NCBI GenBank assembly: GCA_013213875.1
Contig: JABSSV010000010.1
Span: 13,867-25,587 of the forward strand
DNA: 11,721 bases
Origin: Lysobacterales bacterium
GTDB lineage: Bacteria > Pseudomonadota > Gammaproteobacteria > Xanthomonadales > SZUA-36
Direction: 5' to 3'
Numbering within the stretch: the stretch's first letter is position 1; every line of letters begins with the position of its first letter. This document shows, piece by piece, positions 1 through 6,645 of the stretch. A program made the position numbers and the translations under genes. The notes below the pieces were generated by a model. It was given only the letters and a program-made list of their open reading frames with translations, searched no databases and was not told the DNA's origin.

Positions 1-599
1 TGACCTGCGCTGGCCGAAAGGCGTTGGCTCAGTGAACCAAGACGTTTTTCCACAATGGCCAGCCAGTCGGCCAGATTATCGGCGCGCGCATAGAATTGCG
101 CATCAGGCTGGGCCGGATCCGTGAGACGGACCAGGTAGGCATCCAGATGCCCCATGGCTTTCCGATAGCGACCCTCGGTGGCGGGTGGCAGCCAGCGTCC
201 GGCGTCATAGTGCAGCAGAGGGTCGGCCTGCTCCAGATCGACATCGGCGGCGGATTGCGTCTGCGACCGGCTGAAATCATTGCGCATGGCCCGGGCCAAA
301 TCACGGCTTTGGGTGAGCACGCCAAACTCCCAATTGGGCACGTTATCGAGCAGTACCCATGGCGGCATAATGTCATTGGAAAGATATCCGCCGCGCTTGT
401 TCAACATTTCATCCACCACGTTGATCAGCGCCACGGTGGTCGCCAGGCCGGTGACGGACTGATGCCCGTGAGCGCTGGCGTAGGCCTGCGCACGTTCGCT
501 CGGATCAAATAGCGCGGGTTCCTCGTTGTACCACCACATGCCTGCCAGCATGAGGACGATGAGCGTGGCAGGTATTCCGATCCAGAGGGTTTTGTTCAT
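1..599 (-). CDS. DUF2333 family protein, N-terminal part (cut by window edge)
   Basis: The reading frame opens at an ATG at 599 and runs off the left edge without a stop, giving 199 visible residues. The start MNKTLWIGIPATLIVLMLAG is one hydrophobic segment (about residues 4-22), so the protein is probably anchored in the inner membrane with most of it in the periplasm. After that come conserved-looking blocks such as GGYLSNDIMPP, LLDNVPNWEFGVL, RDLARAMRNDFSRSQ, QPDAQFYARADNL and EKRLGSLSQRLSAS. I recognise these as the DUF2333 family of gammaproteobacteria, whose members are about 330-350 residues, so roughly 40% is missing here. The function of the family is unknown to me. No Shine-Dalgarno sequence is obvious before the ATG. 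The gene lies 100 bp downstream of the DUF3379 gene on the same strand, so it may be read from the same transcript or from its own weak promoter. The family call is from memory of the sequence pattern. Confidence 0.85.
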   Translation of the reverse strand, partial: MNKTLWIGIPATLIVLMLAGMWWYNEEPALFDPSERAQAYASAHGHQSVTGLATTVALINVVDEMLNKRGGYLSNDIMPPWVLLDNVPNWEFGVLTQSRDLARAMRNDFSRSQTQSAADVDLEQADPLLHYDAGRWLPPATEGRYRKAMGHLDAYLVRLTDPAQPDAQFYARADNLADWLAIVEKRLGSLSQRLSASAG

Positions 600-699
600 G
601 GCACGAGTTCATTTAGCGGGCGAGACACAGACGCTCTACCTTAGCAGAACCCGTGTTCGGTCCATGTGCCAAAGGTTGCGAGTTGCAATGCCCGGGCGC

Positions 700-1434
700 C
701 TAGGTGTCGATGCGCTCCGTTTCCGGATGGGCAACCAGCGCTTCGCGCAGGATGGCTTCCAATTCCTGACCAGCCTCCTCGCTGGCACCCACGATCGCCG
801 CCGCGCCAACGTTGAGTGACACCACTTCGGCCCGTTGACCATCCACCTCGAACAACAGGGGTTTGGTCACGTTGGTCCCGGGCATATACATTACCGTTGC
901 CAGGCCCTCTGTGGTGCTGACTACCATGTGGGCACCGCGACCATGAACGCTGGGGCAGAACTTGATGAAGCGCACCCGATCGGTCAATTCCGGGTTTGCG
1001 CTGACGCCGAAGCTGGCCAAAATTTCATTGGTCTGGGTCGCTGCCATCGGCTCGGTCATGGTCGCTGCGCGTGCCAGCAATTCCGGCCCGTCATGGGCAT
1101 AGTGCTCGTGAACGAATTGATTGACGCTGTCATAGCGCGCGTTGTTCACAAACAAAAGCACACTCAGGCCAACGGCCAAGGTCAGGCTCGCGGCCACAGC
1201 CAGCCAGCGGCTTTTGCTGGGTTTGCTGTCAGCTTCAATGGCGCTGCGCACAGAAGCAAGAAATGCCTCACTGTCGTGCGGCACGGCCAGTGCCTGCTCC
1301 AGCTTGGCTTCGAAGGCCGCTGCGTCCGCGGCCGCTTCGGCGAAGCGCGGGTCGCTGTCTCGTGCCGCCAGCAGCTCCGGATCCTCGCAGTTTGGCTCCG
1401 CGTTCAGGCGGCGCTTGTATTCAGAAAAGTTCAT
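700..1434 (-). CDS. DUF3379 family membrane protein, probable partner of the ECF sigma factor
   Basis: This is a 244-residue protein. Residues 1-75 are hydrophilic and probably cytoplasmic. One transmembrane helix lies at about 77-97 (LAVAASLTLAVGLSVLLFV), and about 145 residues follow, probably in the periplasm. The organisation (short cytoplasmic head, single helix, outer domain) is that of a membrane anti-sigma factor. However, the HxxxCxxC zinc motif of ZAS anti-sigma factors is absent; the head has only one Cys (NCEDPE). The outer part has Cys160 (KFCPSVHGRGAHMVV), which looks conserved in the DUF3379 family. The start ATG at 1434 lies inside the sigma gene and has a GGAA ribosome site six bases upstream, so the two genes overlap by 14 bp and are probably translationally coupled. 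Family membership is recognised from sequence. The anti-sigma role is inferred from gene pairing and topology, not shown. Confidence 0.82.
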   Translation of the reverse strand: MNFSEYKRRLNAEPNCEDPELLAARDSDPRFAEAAADAAAFEAKLEQALAVPHDSEAFLASVRSAIEADSKPSKSRWLAVAASLTLAVGLSVLLFVNNARYDSVNQFVHEHYAHDGPELLARAATMTEPMAATQTNEILASFGVSANPELTDRVRFIKFCPSVHGRGAHMVVSTTEGLATVMYMPGTNVTKPLLFEVDGQRAEVVSLNVGAAAIVGASEEAGQELEAILREALVAHPETERIDT

Positions 1435-1948
1435 GTACGTTTCCAGTAATTCCGTCTCTCTGCAGCTTTTCTTTCAATTGGGCCCGGGCCCGATGCAGCT
1501 GCGTCATAACCGCGTTTTTGCCAACCCCGAGCTGTACGGCGATCTCGTCACAACTCAAACCCATGACCACCTGCAAGAGCAGGGGTTCGCGGTAACGCGG
1601 CTTGAGGGCGCCAATACTGCGGCGCAGCAAATCACGTTCCGCGCGGGCCTCGGGTGTAAGCTCGGTCGGATCTTCCAGCTCCAATCCATCCAGATCGGTA
1701 AAGGGCGGCACCTTGCGCTCAAACGTGCGGGCGTATTCACGACGTAGAATCGTGATAAGCCAGCTTTTCGCGGCATCGTCATCTTGCAGCCGGTCGAAGG
1801 CTTTCCAGGCCCGAAGAAAGGTTTCCTGCACCAGGTCCTTGGCCAGCGCGTCGTTACCGCAAAGCCACAGAGCATAGCGATACAAAGCGGTGTTATGCGT
1901 CAAGACCAGCGCCTCAAAGCGACCCATGGTTTCGGGCTTACTACTCAT
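1421..1948 (-). CDS. ECF-type RNA polymerase sigma factor (sigma-70 family)
   Basis: This is a 175-residue protein with the two-domain plan of an extracytoplasmic-function sigma factor. Region 2 covers about residues 11-80 (ALYRYALWLCGNDALAKDLV, then QETFLRAWKAF and AAKSWLITILRREYAR) and binds core polymerase and the -10 element. A short acidic linker follows. Region 4 covers about 106-163 (LRRSIGALKPRYREPLLLQV, then the helix-turn-helix GLSCDEIAVQLGVGKNAVMTQLHRAR) and contacts the -35 element. Regions 1 and 3 are missing, as expected for the class. It is co-transcribed with and overlaps the DUF3379 gene. The annotated ATG at 1948 has a weak GAAAG ribosome site. A second in-frame ATG at 1927 (Met8) would still keep all of region 2, and a promoter-like element abuts the first ATG, so the true start is uncertain. 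The signal it responds to is not visible here. Confidence 0.93.
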   Translation of the reverse strand: MSSKPETMGRFEALVLTHNTALYRYALWLCGNDALAKDLVQETFLRAWKAFDRLQDDDAAKSWLITILRREYARTFERKVPPFTDLDGLELEDPTELTPEARAERDLLRRSIGALKPRYREPLLLQVVMGLSCDEIAVQLGVGKNAVMTQLHRARAQLKEKLQRDGITGNVHELF

Positions 1949-1975
1949 GACCGGACTTTCACGGTTTTTCTTACA
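1949..1975 (-). promoter_or_regulatory. Possible ECF-type promoter touching the sigma-factor start codon
   Basis: On the minus strand, TGTAAG (1975-1970) is followed by a 16-base spacer and CGGTC (1953-1949), which directly abuts the ATG at 1948. TGTAA-type -35 and CGTC-type -10 elements are common for ECF sigma factors, so this could be an autoregulated promoter. The -10 match is imperfect. If it is real, transcription would begin inside the annotated gene and translation would need to start at Met8 (1927). The TGTAAG also sits in a small inverted repeat, TTCTT-AC-AAGAA, at 1968-1979. This is a weak motif-only call. Confidence 0.22.
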
Positions 1976-2056
1976 AGAATTTCACGAACTTGCTTCACAC
2001 TCTTTCCCCCAATAAGGCATACCGACCAGCCGCGCCCTGTTCCGGCTTACGGTAAC

Positions 2057-2134
2057 CGCGCAAAAGCGCGCGGAAGCGGCGACCAGTTTAGCGCCAAAAG
2101 TGACTTATGGCACTTTGGGGCCAGCCTTGCTGGC
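2057..2134. other. Cluster of three small inverted repeats in the divergent control region
   Basis: The 278-bp gap between the sigma gene and the methyltransferase gene holds three short stem-loops in a row. They are CGCGC-AAAA-GCGCG at 2057-2070; CCAAAAGTG / CACTTTGG at 2094-2102 and 2111-2118 (8 pairs, one bulged A, 8-base loop); and GCCAGC-CTT-GCTGGC at 2120-2134 (6 perfect pairs). None is followed by a T-run, so they do not look like intrinsic terminators. They could be operators, mRNA leader structures, or chance in GC-rich DNA. The remainder of 1949-2226 holds no gene that I can support. Confidence 0.3.
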
Positions 2135-2147
2135 GGCACGCTTTCGG

Positions 2148-2176
2148 TTGCCTCATGGGGCTTGAGGGCGTACTCT
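2148..2176 (+). promoter_or_regulatory. Weak candidate sigma-70 promoter for the methyltransferase-tolC unit
   Basis: TTGCCT (2148-2153) and TACTCT (2171-2176) are separated by exactly 17 bases and match the -35 and -10 consensus at about 4/6 and 3/6 positions. This would give a leader of roughly 40-45 bases before the ATG at 2227. The spacing is good but the hexamers are poor, so this is only a candidate. Confidence 0.22.
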
Positions 2177-2210
2177 TTGCACCCCCGAAAAAAAGCCCAC
2201 TAGAGGCTGC

Positions 2211-2216
2211 GAAAGG
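2211..2216 (+). promoter_or_regulatory. Ribosome binding site that fixes the methyltransferase start
   Basis: GAAAGG ends 10 bases before the ATG at 2227. It supports starting the protein at MTMNFEQARHNMVEQQVRTW rather than at the in-frame ATG at 2107, which would add 40 residues unlike the family. The ATG at 2233 is too far from the site. Confidence 0.55.
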
Positions 2217-2226
2217 TGTTGGCACT

Positions 2227-2886
2227 ATGACAATGAACTTTGAACAAGCGCGCCACAACATGGTGGAGCAACAGGTCCGTACCTGGGAGGTCCTTGACGC
2301 CCGCGTGCTGTCCTTGTTCGAGTCCATTCAGCGCGAGGACTTCGTGCCGGTTCGCTATCGCAAGATGGCTTTTGCTGACCTGCACATTCCGCTGGACCAT
2401 GACGAGTTCATGATGAAGCCGATTGTCGAAGGTCGCTTGCTGCAGGCCGTAGATATTCAGCCGGAGGAGACGGTGCTGGAGATCGGAACGGGCAGTGGTT
2501 TTGTCACCGCGTGTCTGGCCCGCTTGGCCAAACAGGTGGTCAGTGTCGACATACACGAATCCTTCACTCAGCGAGCACGGGAGCTGCTGGGCGAGAAGGA
2601 CATTAACAACGTAGAGCTCTTTACGGGTGATGTGATGAGCGGTTGGCAGCCAGAGCAGGCGCAGGACGTGGTCGTGGTGACCGGTTCCGTGCCCAGTGTG
2701 CCCGAAGCCTTTATGGGTTGGGTCAATCCTGGCGGTCGGCTGTTTTGCATCGTGGGGGAGTCCCCGGCCATGGAAGCGTGGCTGTTTACTCGCCTGAATG
2801 CGACTGAATGGCGCCGTGAGTGTCTGTTTGAAACAGACCTGCCGGCTCTGATCAATGCGGAAACAGCCCCCGAGTTTGAGTTCTAA
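2227..2886 (+). CDS. Protein-L-isoaspartate O-methyltransferase family protein (Pcm-like), next to tolC
   Basis: This is a 219-residue SAM-dependent methyltransferase of the Pcm type. The N-terminal part (MVEQQVRTWEVLD, residues 12-24; EDFVPVRYRKMAFAD, 37-51) matches the family. Motif I for SAM binding is VLEIGTGSGFVTA at 83-95, followed by an acidic residue at the end of strand 2 (VVSVDIH, 104-110). Later motifs include DVVVVTGSVPSVPE (147-160) and WVNPGGRLFCIVGE (165-178). Authentic Pcm repairs isoaspartyl residues in aged proteins and carries a GQTIS.P-like substrate loop. Here the corresponding stretch is LDHDEFMMKPIVEG (56-69), so the repair activity is doubtful. Homologues of this version are commonly found just upstream of tolC. 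The stop is 18 bases before the tolC start, so the two are probably one operon. The fold call is strong; the substrate is unknown. Confidence 0.88.
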   Translation: MTMNFEQARHNMVEQQVRTWEVLDARVLSLFESIQREDFVPVRYRKMAFADLHIPLDHDEFMMKPIVEGRLLQAVDIQPEETVLEIGTGSGFVTACLARLAKQVVSVDIHESFTQRARELLGEKDINNVELFTGDVMSGWQPEQAQDVVVVTGSVPSVPEAFMGWVNPGGRLFCIVGESPAMEAWLFTRLNATEWRRECLFETDLPALINAETAPEFEF

Positions 2887-2904
2887 AACAATCTGGAGTG
2901 ATGC

Positions 2905-4269
2905 ATGGCTAGCCTTTTTAAACCGGGAACTCATCTCGTCTGCGTGATCGCCCTGGCCGGCGCTTTTGCGAGTAAAGACGTCAAGGCCGTGGATTTGATC
3001 GGCGTGCATGATCTGGCGCTGAAGAACGATCCCATCTTGCAGGCAGCGTCCTTCCGGCGCGATGCAACGGGCGAACGGGAGCGTCAGGCCTATGCCAATT
3101 TTCTGCCGCAGCTATCCGGTCAGGCGGGTCTGGACCGCGGTAACTCCAAAAGCTTCATCAACGGCTCTCAGGTTTCGGACCAGGACGCGGATACGGAGAA
3201 CTGGGGTGTGGGTCTGGATCAGGTGATCTACGATCAGGCCAATTTTGAAACGCTGGATCTGGCGCGCGGTCAGGTACAGCAGGGCGACGCTATCTATCAG
3301 GCGGCCTACCAAGATTTCTTGGTGCGCGTGGCGGTTGCTTACTTTGAGGTGCTCACCACCAGTGATCGGGTGGTTTTTTCCGAAGCTGAGGAACTGGCAC
3401 TGCAACGTCAGTTTGAGCAGGCGGAGCAGAAATTTGAGGTCGGTTTGACGGCCATCACCGATGTCTACGAGTCACGTGCCGGCTATGACAACGCGCGGGC
3501 GCGGGCCATTGTGTCACGCAACCAGCTGTCCGACGCGCGCGAGGGTTTGCGCGAGTTAACCGGTCAGTACTTTGAAGAAGTCGATGCTCTGCAGGAAGAG
3601 CTGCCGCTGGTGACGCCGGATCCTAACGACATTGAGGCGTGGGTTCAGCAGGCCTTGACCACCAACCCGCGCGTACTCAACGCCAACTACGCCGTAGACG
3701 TGGCTGATGCCAACGCCCGTTTGCAGCGTACCGGCCACTTTCCCACGCTGCGCTTCAACGCCGGCTACACCGATTTTACGAACAACGAGTTTTTGCTGCG
3801 GGATGACAACCAGCTACCCATTGGCACCACGGCGTTTGAAAACCAGGATTTGTCCTACGGTCTGACGCTTCGGGTGCCCATTTACCAGGGTGGCGTGGTG
3901 TCATCACGCACGCGTCAGGCGCGCTATGAGCTGTCAGCGACGCAAATGGATCTGGATCAGCAGCAGCGCACCACGGTTCGCAACACCCGGGACGCCTATC
4001 GCGCGGTGATCGCCGGTATCGAGCAGGTGCAGGCTTTTGGCCAGGCTTTACGCTCGGCTGACAGTGCGCTGGAAGCCACACAGGCCGGCTTTGAGGTGGG
4101 TACCCGTACCATTGTGGATGTGCTGCTGGCAGAACAGCGTTTCTATGGCGCATCGCGCGATAACTCGCTGGCACGTCACACCTATATTCTCGATCATCTG
4201 CGACTGAAACTCGCCGGCGGTATTCTTTCGGAAGAGGACCTTCGCGCCGTCAACACGATCCTCGAATAA
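2905..4269 (+). CDS. tolC: TolC family outer membrane efflux/secretion channel
   Basis: This is a 454-residue outer membrane factor. A signal peptide (hydrophobic core VCVIALAGAFA, likely cut after Ala28 in VKA/VDL) sends it to the envelope. The mature part starts with LIGVHDLALKNDPILQAA, the usual opening of TolC proteins, followed by two internally similar outer-membrane-efflux domains (about 30-215 and 235-445). These build the trimeric beta barrel and the periplasmic alpha-helical tunnel. There is no lipobox Cys, unlike OprM-type factors. It is shorter than E. coli TolC (493), mainly because it lacks the C-terminal tail. TolC docks with RND or ABC pumps and type I secretion systems; none is encoded in the window. 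The start at 2905 has GGAG six bases upstream; the ATG at 2901 leads to a stop at once. It is probably cotranscribed with the methyltransferase gene. Confidence 0.95.
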   Translation: MASLFKPGTHLVCVIALAGAFASKDVKAVDLIGVHDLALKNDPILQAASFRRDATGERERQAYANFLPQLSGQAGLDRGNSKSFINGSQVSDQDADTENWGVGLDQVIYDQANFETLDLARGQVQQGDAIYQAAYQDFLVRVAVAYFEVLTTSDRVVFSEAEELALQRQFEQAEQKFEVGLTAITDVYESRAGYDNARARAIVSRNQLSDAREGLRELTGQYFEEVDALQEELPLVTPDPNDIEAWVQQALTTNPRVLNANYAVDVADANARLQRTGHFPTLRFNAGYTDFTNNEFLLRDDNQLPIGTTAFENQDLSYGLTLRVPIYQGGVVSSRTRQARYELSATQMDLDQQQRTTVRNTRDAYRAVIAGIEQVQAFGQALRSADSALEATQAGFEVGTRTIVDVLLAEQRFYGASRDNSLARHTYILDHLRLKLAGGILSEEDLRAVNTILE

Positions 4270-4282
4270 CCGCGTCTATGAT

Positions 4283-4308
4283 GCCTGGCTGCCCATGATC
4301 AGCCAGGC
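4283..4308. terminator. Hairpin between convergent tolC and waaA, possible bidirectional terminator
   Basis: A perfect 9-base stem, GCCTGGCTG (4283-4291) with CAGCCAGGC (4300-4308), closes an 8-base loop. It begins 13 bases after the tolC stop and overlaps the waaA stop codon (4299-4301). The position suits a shared transcription end. There is no T-run on either side, so it would be an atypical or Rho-assisted terminator, or an mRNA-stabilising 3' end. Confidence 0.5.
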
Positions 4309-5588
4309 CCATTTGTGGTCCGGCGCGCGTCTTTAGACAGCGCGCCGATCGCGTCTACGGATTTTTGCAAAGCGCCCCGGCCTTCTTCCAGCAGGCACAA
4401 GCCGGCCTGCCCCATGCGATCGCGAGTGGCGGGGTGAGCGAACAGCTGGTCCACAGCGGCAAACACGTCCCGGGCGGTCAGCACGCGCCGGGCAGCGCCA
4501 CTTTCCAACAAGCGCGTGGCAATCTCTTTCACATGGGCCGTGTGTGGACCAAATAGCAATGGCTTCGCTAGGGCGGCTGGTTCCAGCAGATTATGGCCCC
4601 CGATGTCAGCGATGGTGCCGCCTACAAAAGTGATATCTGCAGCCGCGTAGTAATCCAACAGCTCGCCCATGCTGTCGATGAGCAGACATTGCGTGTCTCG
4701 CCCCGGCAGTCTGCTGTCGCTGCGTCGTTGCACGCTCAGTTCCTGTTCCTGCAGGAGCTGCTCGGCCCGGGCGAAACGTTCCGGATGTCTGGGAGCCAGT
4801 ACCAATAGCGCTTCCGGATGGCGCTCCAGCAAACGCCGAAAGGCTTTCAGCAAAACCAGTTCATCGTCCTCATGGGTACTGCCGGCCACCAGCACGGGGC
4901 GCTGCACACCCCAGGCTGAGCGCAGCAATTCGCCGGTCTCCAGCAAACTGGCAGGTACGTGGATATCGAATTTCAGATTGCCCGCATTGCTCACCCGGGA
5001 GGGCTCTGCGCCACATTGAACGTAGCGCTGGGCATCCGCGTCGCTCTGGGCGAGGATCTGGCGCGCACTCCGCAGAGCGGGGCCAATCAGGCGCTGACAG
5101 CGGCGATAGGCCCGCAAAGAGGCCTGGGAAAGTCGCGCATTGCTGATGATCAGTGGAATGTCCGCCCGCGCTGCGGCCGCGTAAAAGTTGGGCCAGATCT
5201 CCGTTTCAACAATAACGATGACCGCCGGTTGCAGTTTGCGCAAGAAGCGGCTGGGTATACCGGGTAAATCCAGCGGCAGATAGCACAGCTGCACGCGGGT
5301 GCCAAACAATTCCCGTGCGCGCTGTCGGCCAGTGGGAGTAAAGGTGGTGAGTAACAGGTTCGGAGCCGTTTCTCGCTCCAGCAGCGCATTGACCAGCGGT
5401 CCGGCTGCGTTGACCTCGCCCAGAGAGGCGGCATGAATGTGAAATTCGACGGGCCCTTTGACGCTTAGCACGCCCAGGCGCTCTCCCCAGTGCTTCCAGT
5501 AGCGCCGGTCACGCAGGCCGCGCAGGGCAAAATACCCAAGACTCACTGGCGTTAGCAGGAGCATTAGTAGGGAGTAAAGCTGTCGCAT
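4299..5588 (-). CDS. waaA: 3-deoxy-D-manno-octulosonic acid (Kdo) transferase
   Basis: This is a 429-residue GT30 enzyme (E. coli WaaA is 425). It transfers Kdo from CMP-Kdo to the tetra-acylated lipid A precursor at the cytoplasmic face of the inner membrane, the first step of LPS core building. An N-terminal hydrophobic anchor is at about 5-21 (YSLLMLLLTPVSLGYFA). The predicted catalytic Glu is E58 in HAASLGEVNA. Further family blocks are TTFTPTGRQRARELFG (81-96), IVETEIWPNFYAA (126-138), NARLSQASLRAY (150-161), LKFDIHVP (205-212), PRHPERFARAE (266-276) and GGTIADIGGHNLLEPAALAK (323-342). I chose the ATG at 5588 because GGAG lies five bases upstream and the protein then opens like other WaaA proteins. 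A longer reading to 5684 would overlap the divergent lpxL start. It is transcribed alone, converging on tolC. Confidence 0.95.
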   Translation of the reverse strand: MRQLYSLLMLLLTPVSLGYFALRGLRDRRYWKHWGERLGVLSVKGPVEFHIHAASLGEVNAAGPLVNALLERETAPNLLLTTFTPTGRQRARELFGTRVQLCYLPLDLPGIPSRFLRKLQPAVIVIVETEIWPNFYAAAARADIPLIISNARLSQASLRAYRRCQRLIGPALRSARQILAQSDADAQRYVQCGAEPSRVSNAGNLKFDIHVPASLLETGELLRSAWGVQRPVLVAGSTHEDDELVLLKAFRRLLERHPEALLVLAPRHPERFARAEQLLQEQELSVQRRSDSRLPGRDTQCLLIDSMGELLDYYAAADITFVGGTIADIGGHNLLEPAALAKPLLFGPHTAHVKEIATRLLESGAARRVLTARDVFAAVDQLFAHPATRDRMGQAGLCLLEEGRGALQKSVDAIGALSKDARRTTNGPG

Positions 5589-5593
5589 AAGTG

Positions 5594-5597
5594 CTCC
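5594..5597 (-). promoter_or_regulatory. Ribosome binding site that fixes the waaA start
   Basis: On the minus strand GGAG lies five bases before the ATG at 5588. It decides for this start over an in-frame ATG at 5684, which would add 32 residues not expected in WaaA. Confidence 0.6.
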
Positions 5598-5614
5598 AAA
5601 ACTGACGCGCGGCC

Positions 5615-5623
5615 AGTATAGCA
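5615..5623 (-). promoter_or_regulatory. Extended -10 promoter element for waaA
   Basis: On the minus strand the sequence TGCTATACT (5623-5615) is a perfect TGn extension plus a 5/6 -10 hexamer. No good -35 hexamer sits 16-18 bases upstream, as is usual for extended -10 promoters. The expected start of transcription is near 5608, giving a leader of about 20 bases before the waaA ATG. Confidence 0.5.
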
Positions 5624-5647
5624 AGCGTGGCCCGACACCCGACCCTC

Positions 5648-5676
5648 TTGGATGCAGAACAGACACGGGCCACAAT
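5648..5676 (+). promoter_or_regulatory. Candidate promoter for lpxL placed for a leaderless transcript
   Basis: TTGGAT (5648-5653) and CACAAT (5671-5676) are 17 bases apart and match the -35 and -10 consensus at about 3/6 and 4/6. The predicted transcription start, about seven bases after the -10, falls on the lpxL ATG at 5683. No Shine-Dalgarno sequence precedes that ATG. The hexamers are weak, so this remains a candidate. Confidence 0.27.
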
Positions 5677-5682
5677 GGCGTC

Positions 5683-6645
5683 ATGAGCGATCACTGGAAA
5701 GCGTCCCAACTGCAGCGCCCTAGCTTCGCGCCCCGCTATTGGTCGGGCTGGCTGGCGGTAGCGGCCCTGTGGGTGCTTGGAAAACTGCCGCGCTCATGGG
5801 GGCTACTGCTGGTTGCACCCCTGGGGCCCTTGTTGCGACTGCTGCTCGCCGGGCGTCGGCGCATTGCGGAACGCAATCTGGCGGCCTGCTTGCCCGAGAA
5901 GTCTGCTGCCGAGCGGAAACATTTGCTGCGTGGCTGTTTCGCCGCTCTCGCCCGCATGCTGGTGGAGATGGCCTGGAGCTGGAACGGCCAGCCTGAAAAA
6001 CTGCAGCCCATGGTTCGAATGCGTGGCCAGGAGGCCTTGCGTGCGCAGCGGGAATCGGGTCGCGGTTTATTGGTCATTACGGCCCATGTCACCAGCCTCG
6101 AGCTTGGCGCGTGCCTGTTCGGAAGACAGTTTCCAGGTCTGGGTATCTACCGGCCACTGGGCAATCCTGTGCTGGAGTGGTATCAGAACCGGGGTCGGCG
6201 TCACTACGCCAGTGGCATGATCAGCAAGCGCGACATGCTGGGTGCGGTGCGCGCGCTGCGCCGCGGTGATTTGGTCTGGTACGCGCCCGATCAGGATTTT
6301 GGCCCCCGGCAGAGTCTGTTCATTCCTTTCTTTGGCGTGCAGGCTGCCACCTTGCTGGCGACCCATCGTCTGCCGCGCATGACCCGGTGTGACGTGGTCA
6401 CCATGATGCCGCGTTATGTGGCCGAGGAAGGCATCTATGAGGTGGTCATCAGCCCGGTGCTGGAGCAGTTCCCCAGTACTGATCCGGAAGCGGATCTGGT
6501 CCGTGTCAATGCGCTGTTGGAGGCACAGATTCGAGAAGCGCCGGAACAGTACTGGTGGATTCACCGGCGTTTCAAAACCCGGCCGGAAGGTGAACCCGAT
6601 TTCTACGGGCGCGATGCACGCTCCGCAGGCGGTGACGAGTCATGA
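5683..6645 (+). CDS. lpxL: Lipid A biosynthesis acyltransferase, LpxL (HtrB) type
   Basis: This is a 320-residue membrane acyltransferase of the LpxL/LpxM family. It transfers an acyl chain from acyl-ACP onto Kdo2-lipid IVA at the inner-membrane cytoplasmic face, just after WaaA acts. It opens with PSFAPRYWSGWL (13-24), typical of the family, followed by hydrophobic segments at about 23-55. The catalytic HX4E motif is H135 and E140 in ITAHVTSLELG. Family blocks follow: GIYRPLGNPVLEWYQNRGR (154-172), ISKRDMLGAVRALRRGD (180-196), WYAPDQDFGPRQSLFIPFFG (199-218) and QYWWIHRRFKTRP (289-301). The DQDFG and PFFGVQAAT blocks favour LpxL over LpxM, but the acyl chain used (12:0, 14:0 or other) cannot be told. 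The ATG at 5683 is the only sensible start, though it lacks a clear ribosome site. The stop overlaps the next gene's start as ATGA. Confidence 0.92.
   Translation: MSDHWKASQLQRPSFAPRYWSGWLAVAALWVLGKLPRSWGLLLVAPLGPLLRLLLAGRRRIAERNLAACLPEKSAAERKHLLRGCFAALARMLVEMAWSWNGQPEKLQPMVRMRGQEALRAQRESGRGLLVITAHVTSLELGACLFGRQFPGLGIYRPLGNPVLEWYQNRGRRHYASGMISKRDMLGAVRALRRGDLVWYAPDQDFGPRQSLFIPFFGVQAATLLATHRLPRMTRCDVVTMMPRYVAEEGIYEVVISPVLEQFPSTDPEADLVRVNALLEAQIREAPEQYWWIHRRFKTRPEGEPDFYGRDARSAGGDES

Noticed and set aside
835..1449. A 204-codon plus-strand open frame opposite the DUF3379 gene
   Set aside because: It lies wholly over a recognised gene, shows no family resemblance and has a Cys/His/Gln-rich composition typical of antisense shadow frames.
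2107..2226. A 40-residue N-terminal extension of the Pcm-like protein from the ATG at 2107
   Set aside because: The extra residues do not look like the family, overlap the hairpin cluster, and a good ribosome site serves the ATG at 2227.
2200..3009. A 269-codon open frame on the minus strand, antisense to the methyltransferase and the tolC start
   Set aside because: It is a mirror of two well-recognised genes in GC-rich DNA; its translation has no recognisable family, is rich in His, Gln and Arg, and crosses the pcm-tolC junction.
5589..5684. A 32-residue N-terminal extension of WaaA from the ATG at 5684
   Set aside because: It would cover the TGCTATACT promoter element and overlap the lpxL start codon; the ATG at 5588 has a proper GGAG site and yields the usual WaaA length.
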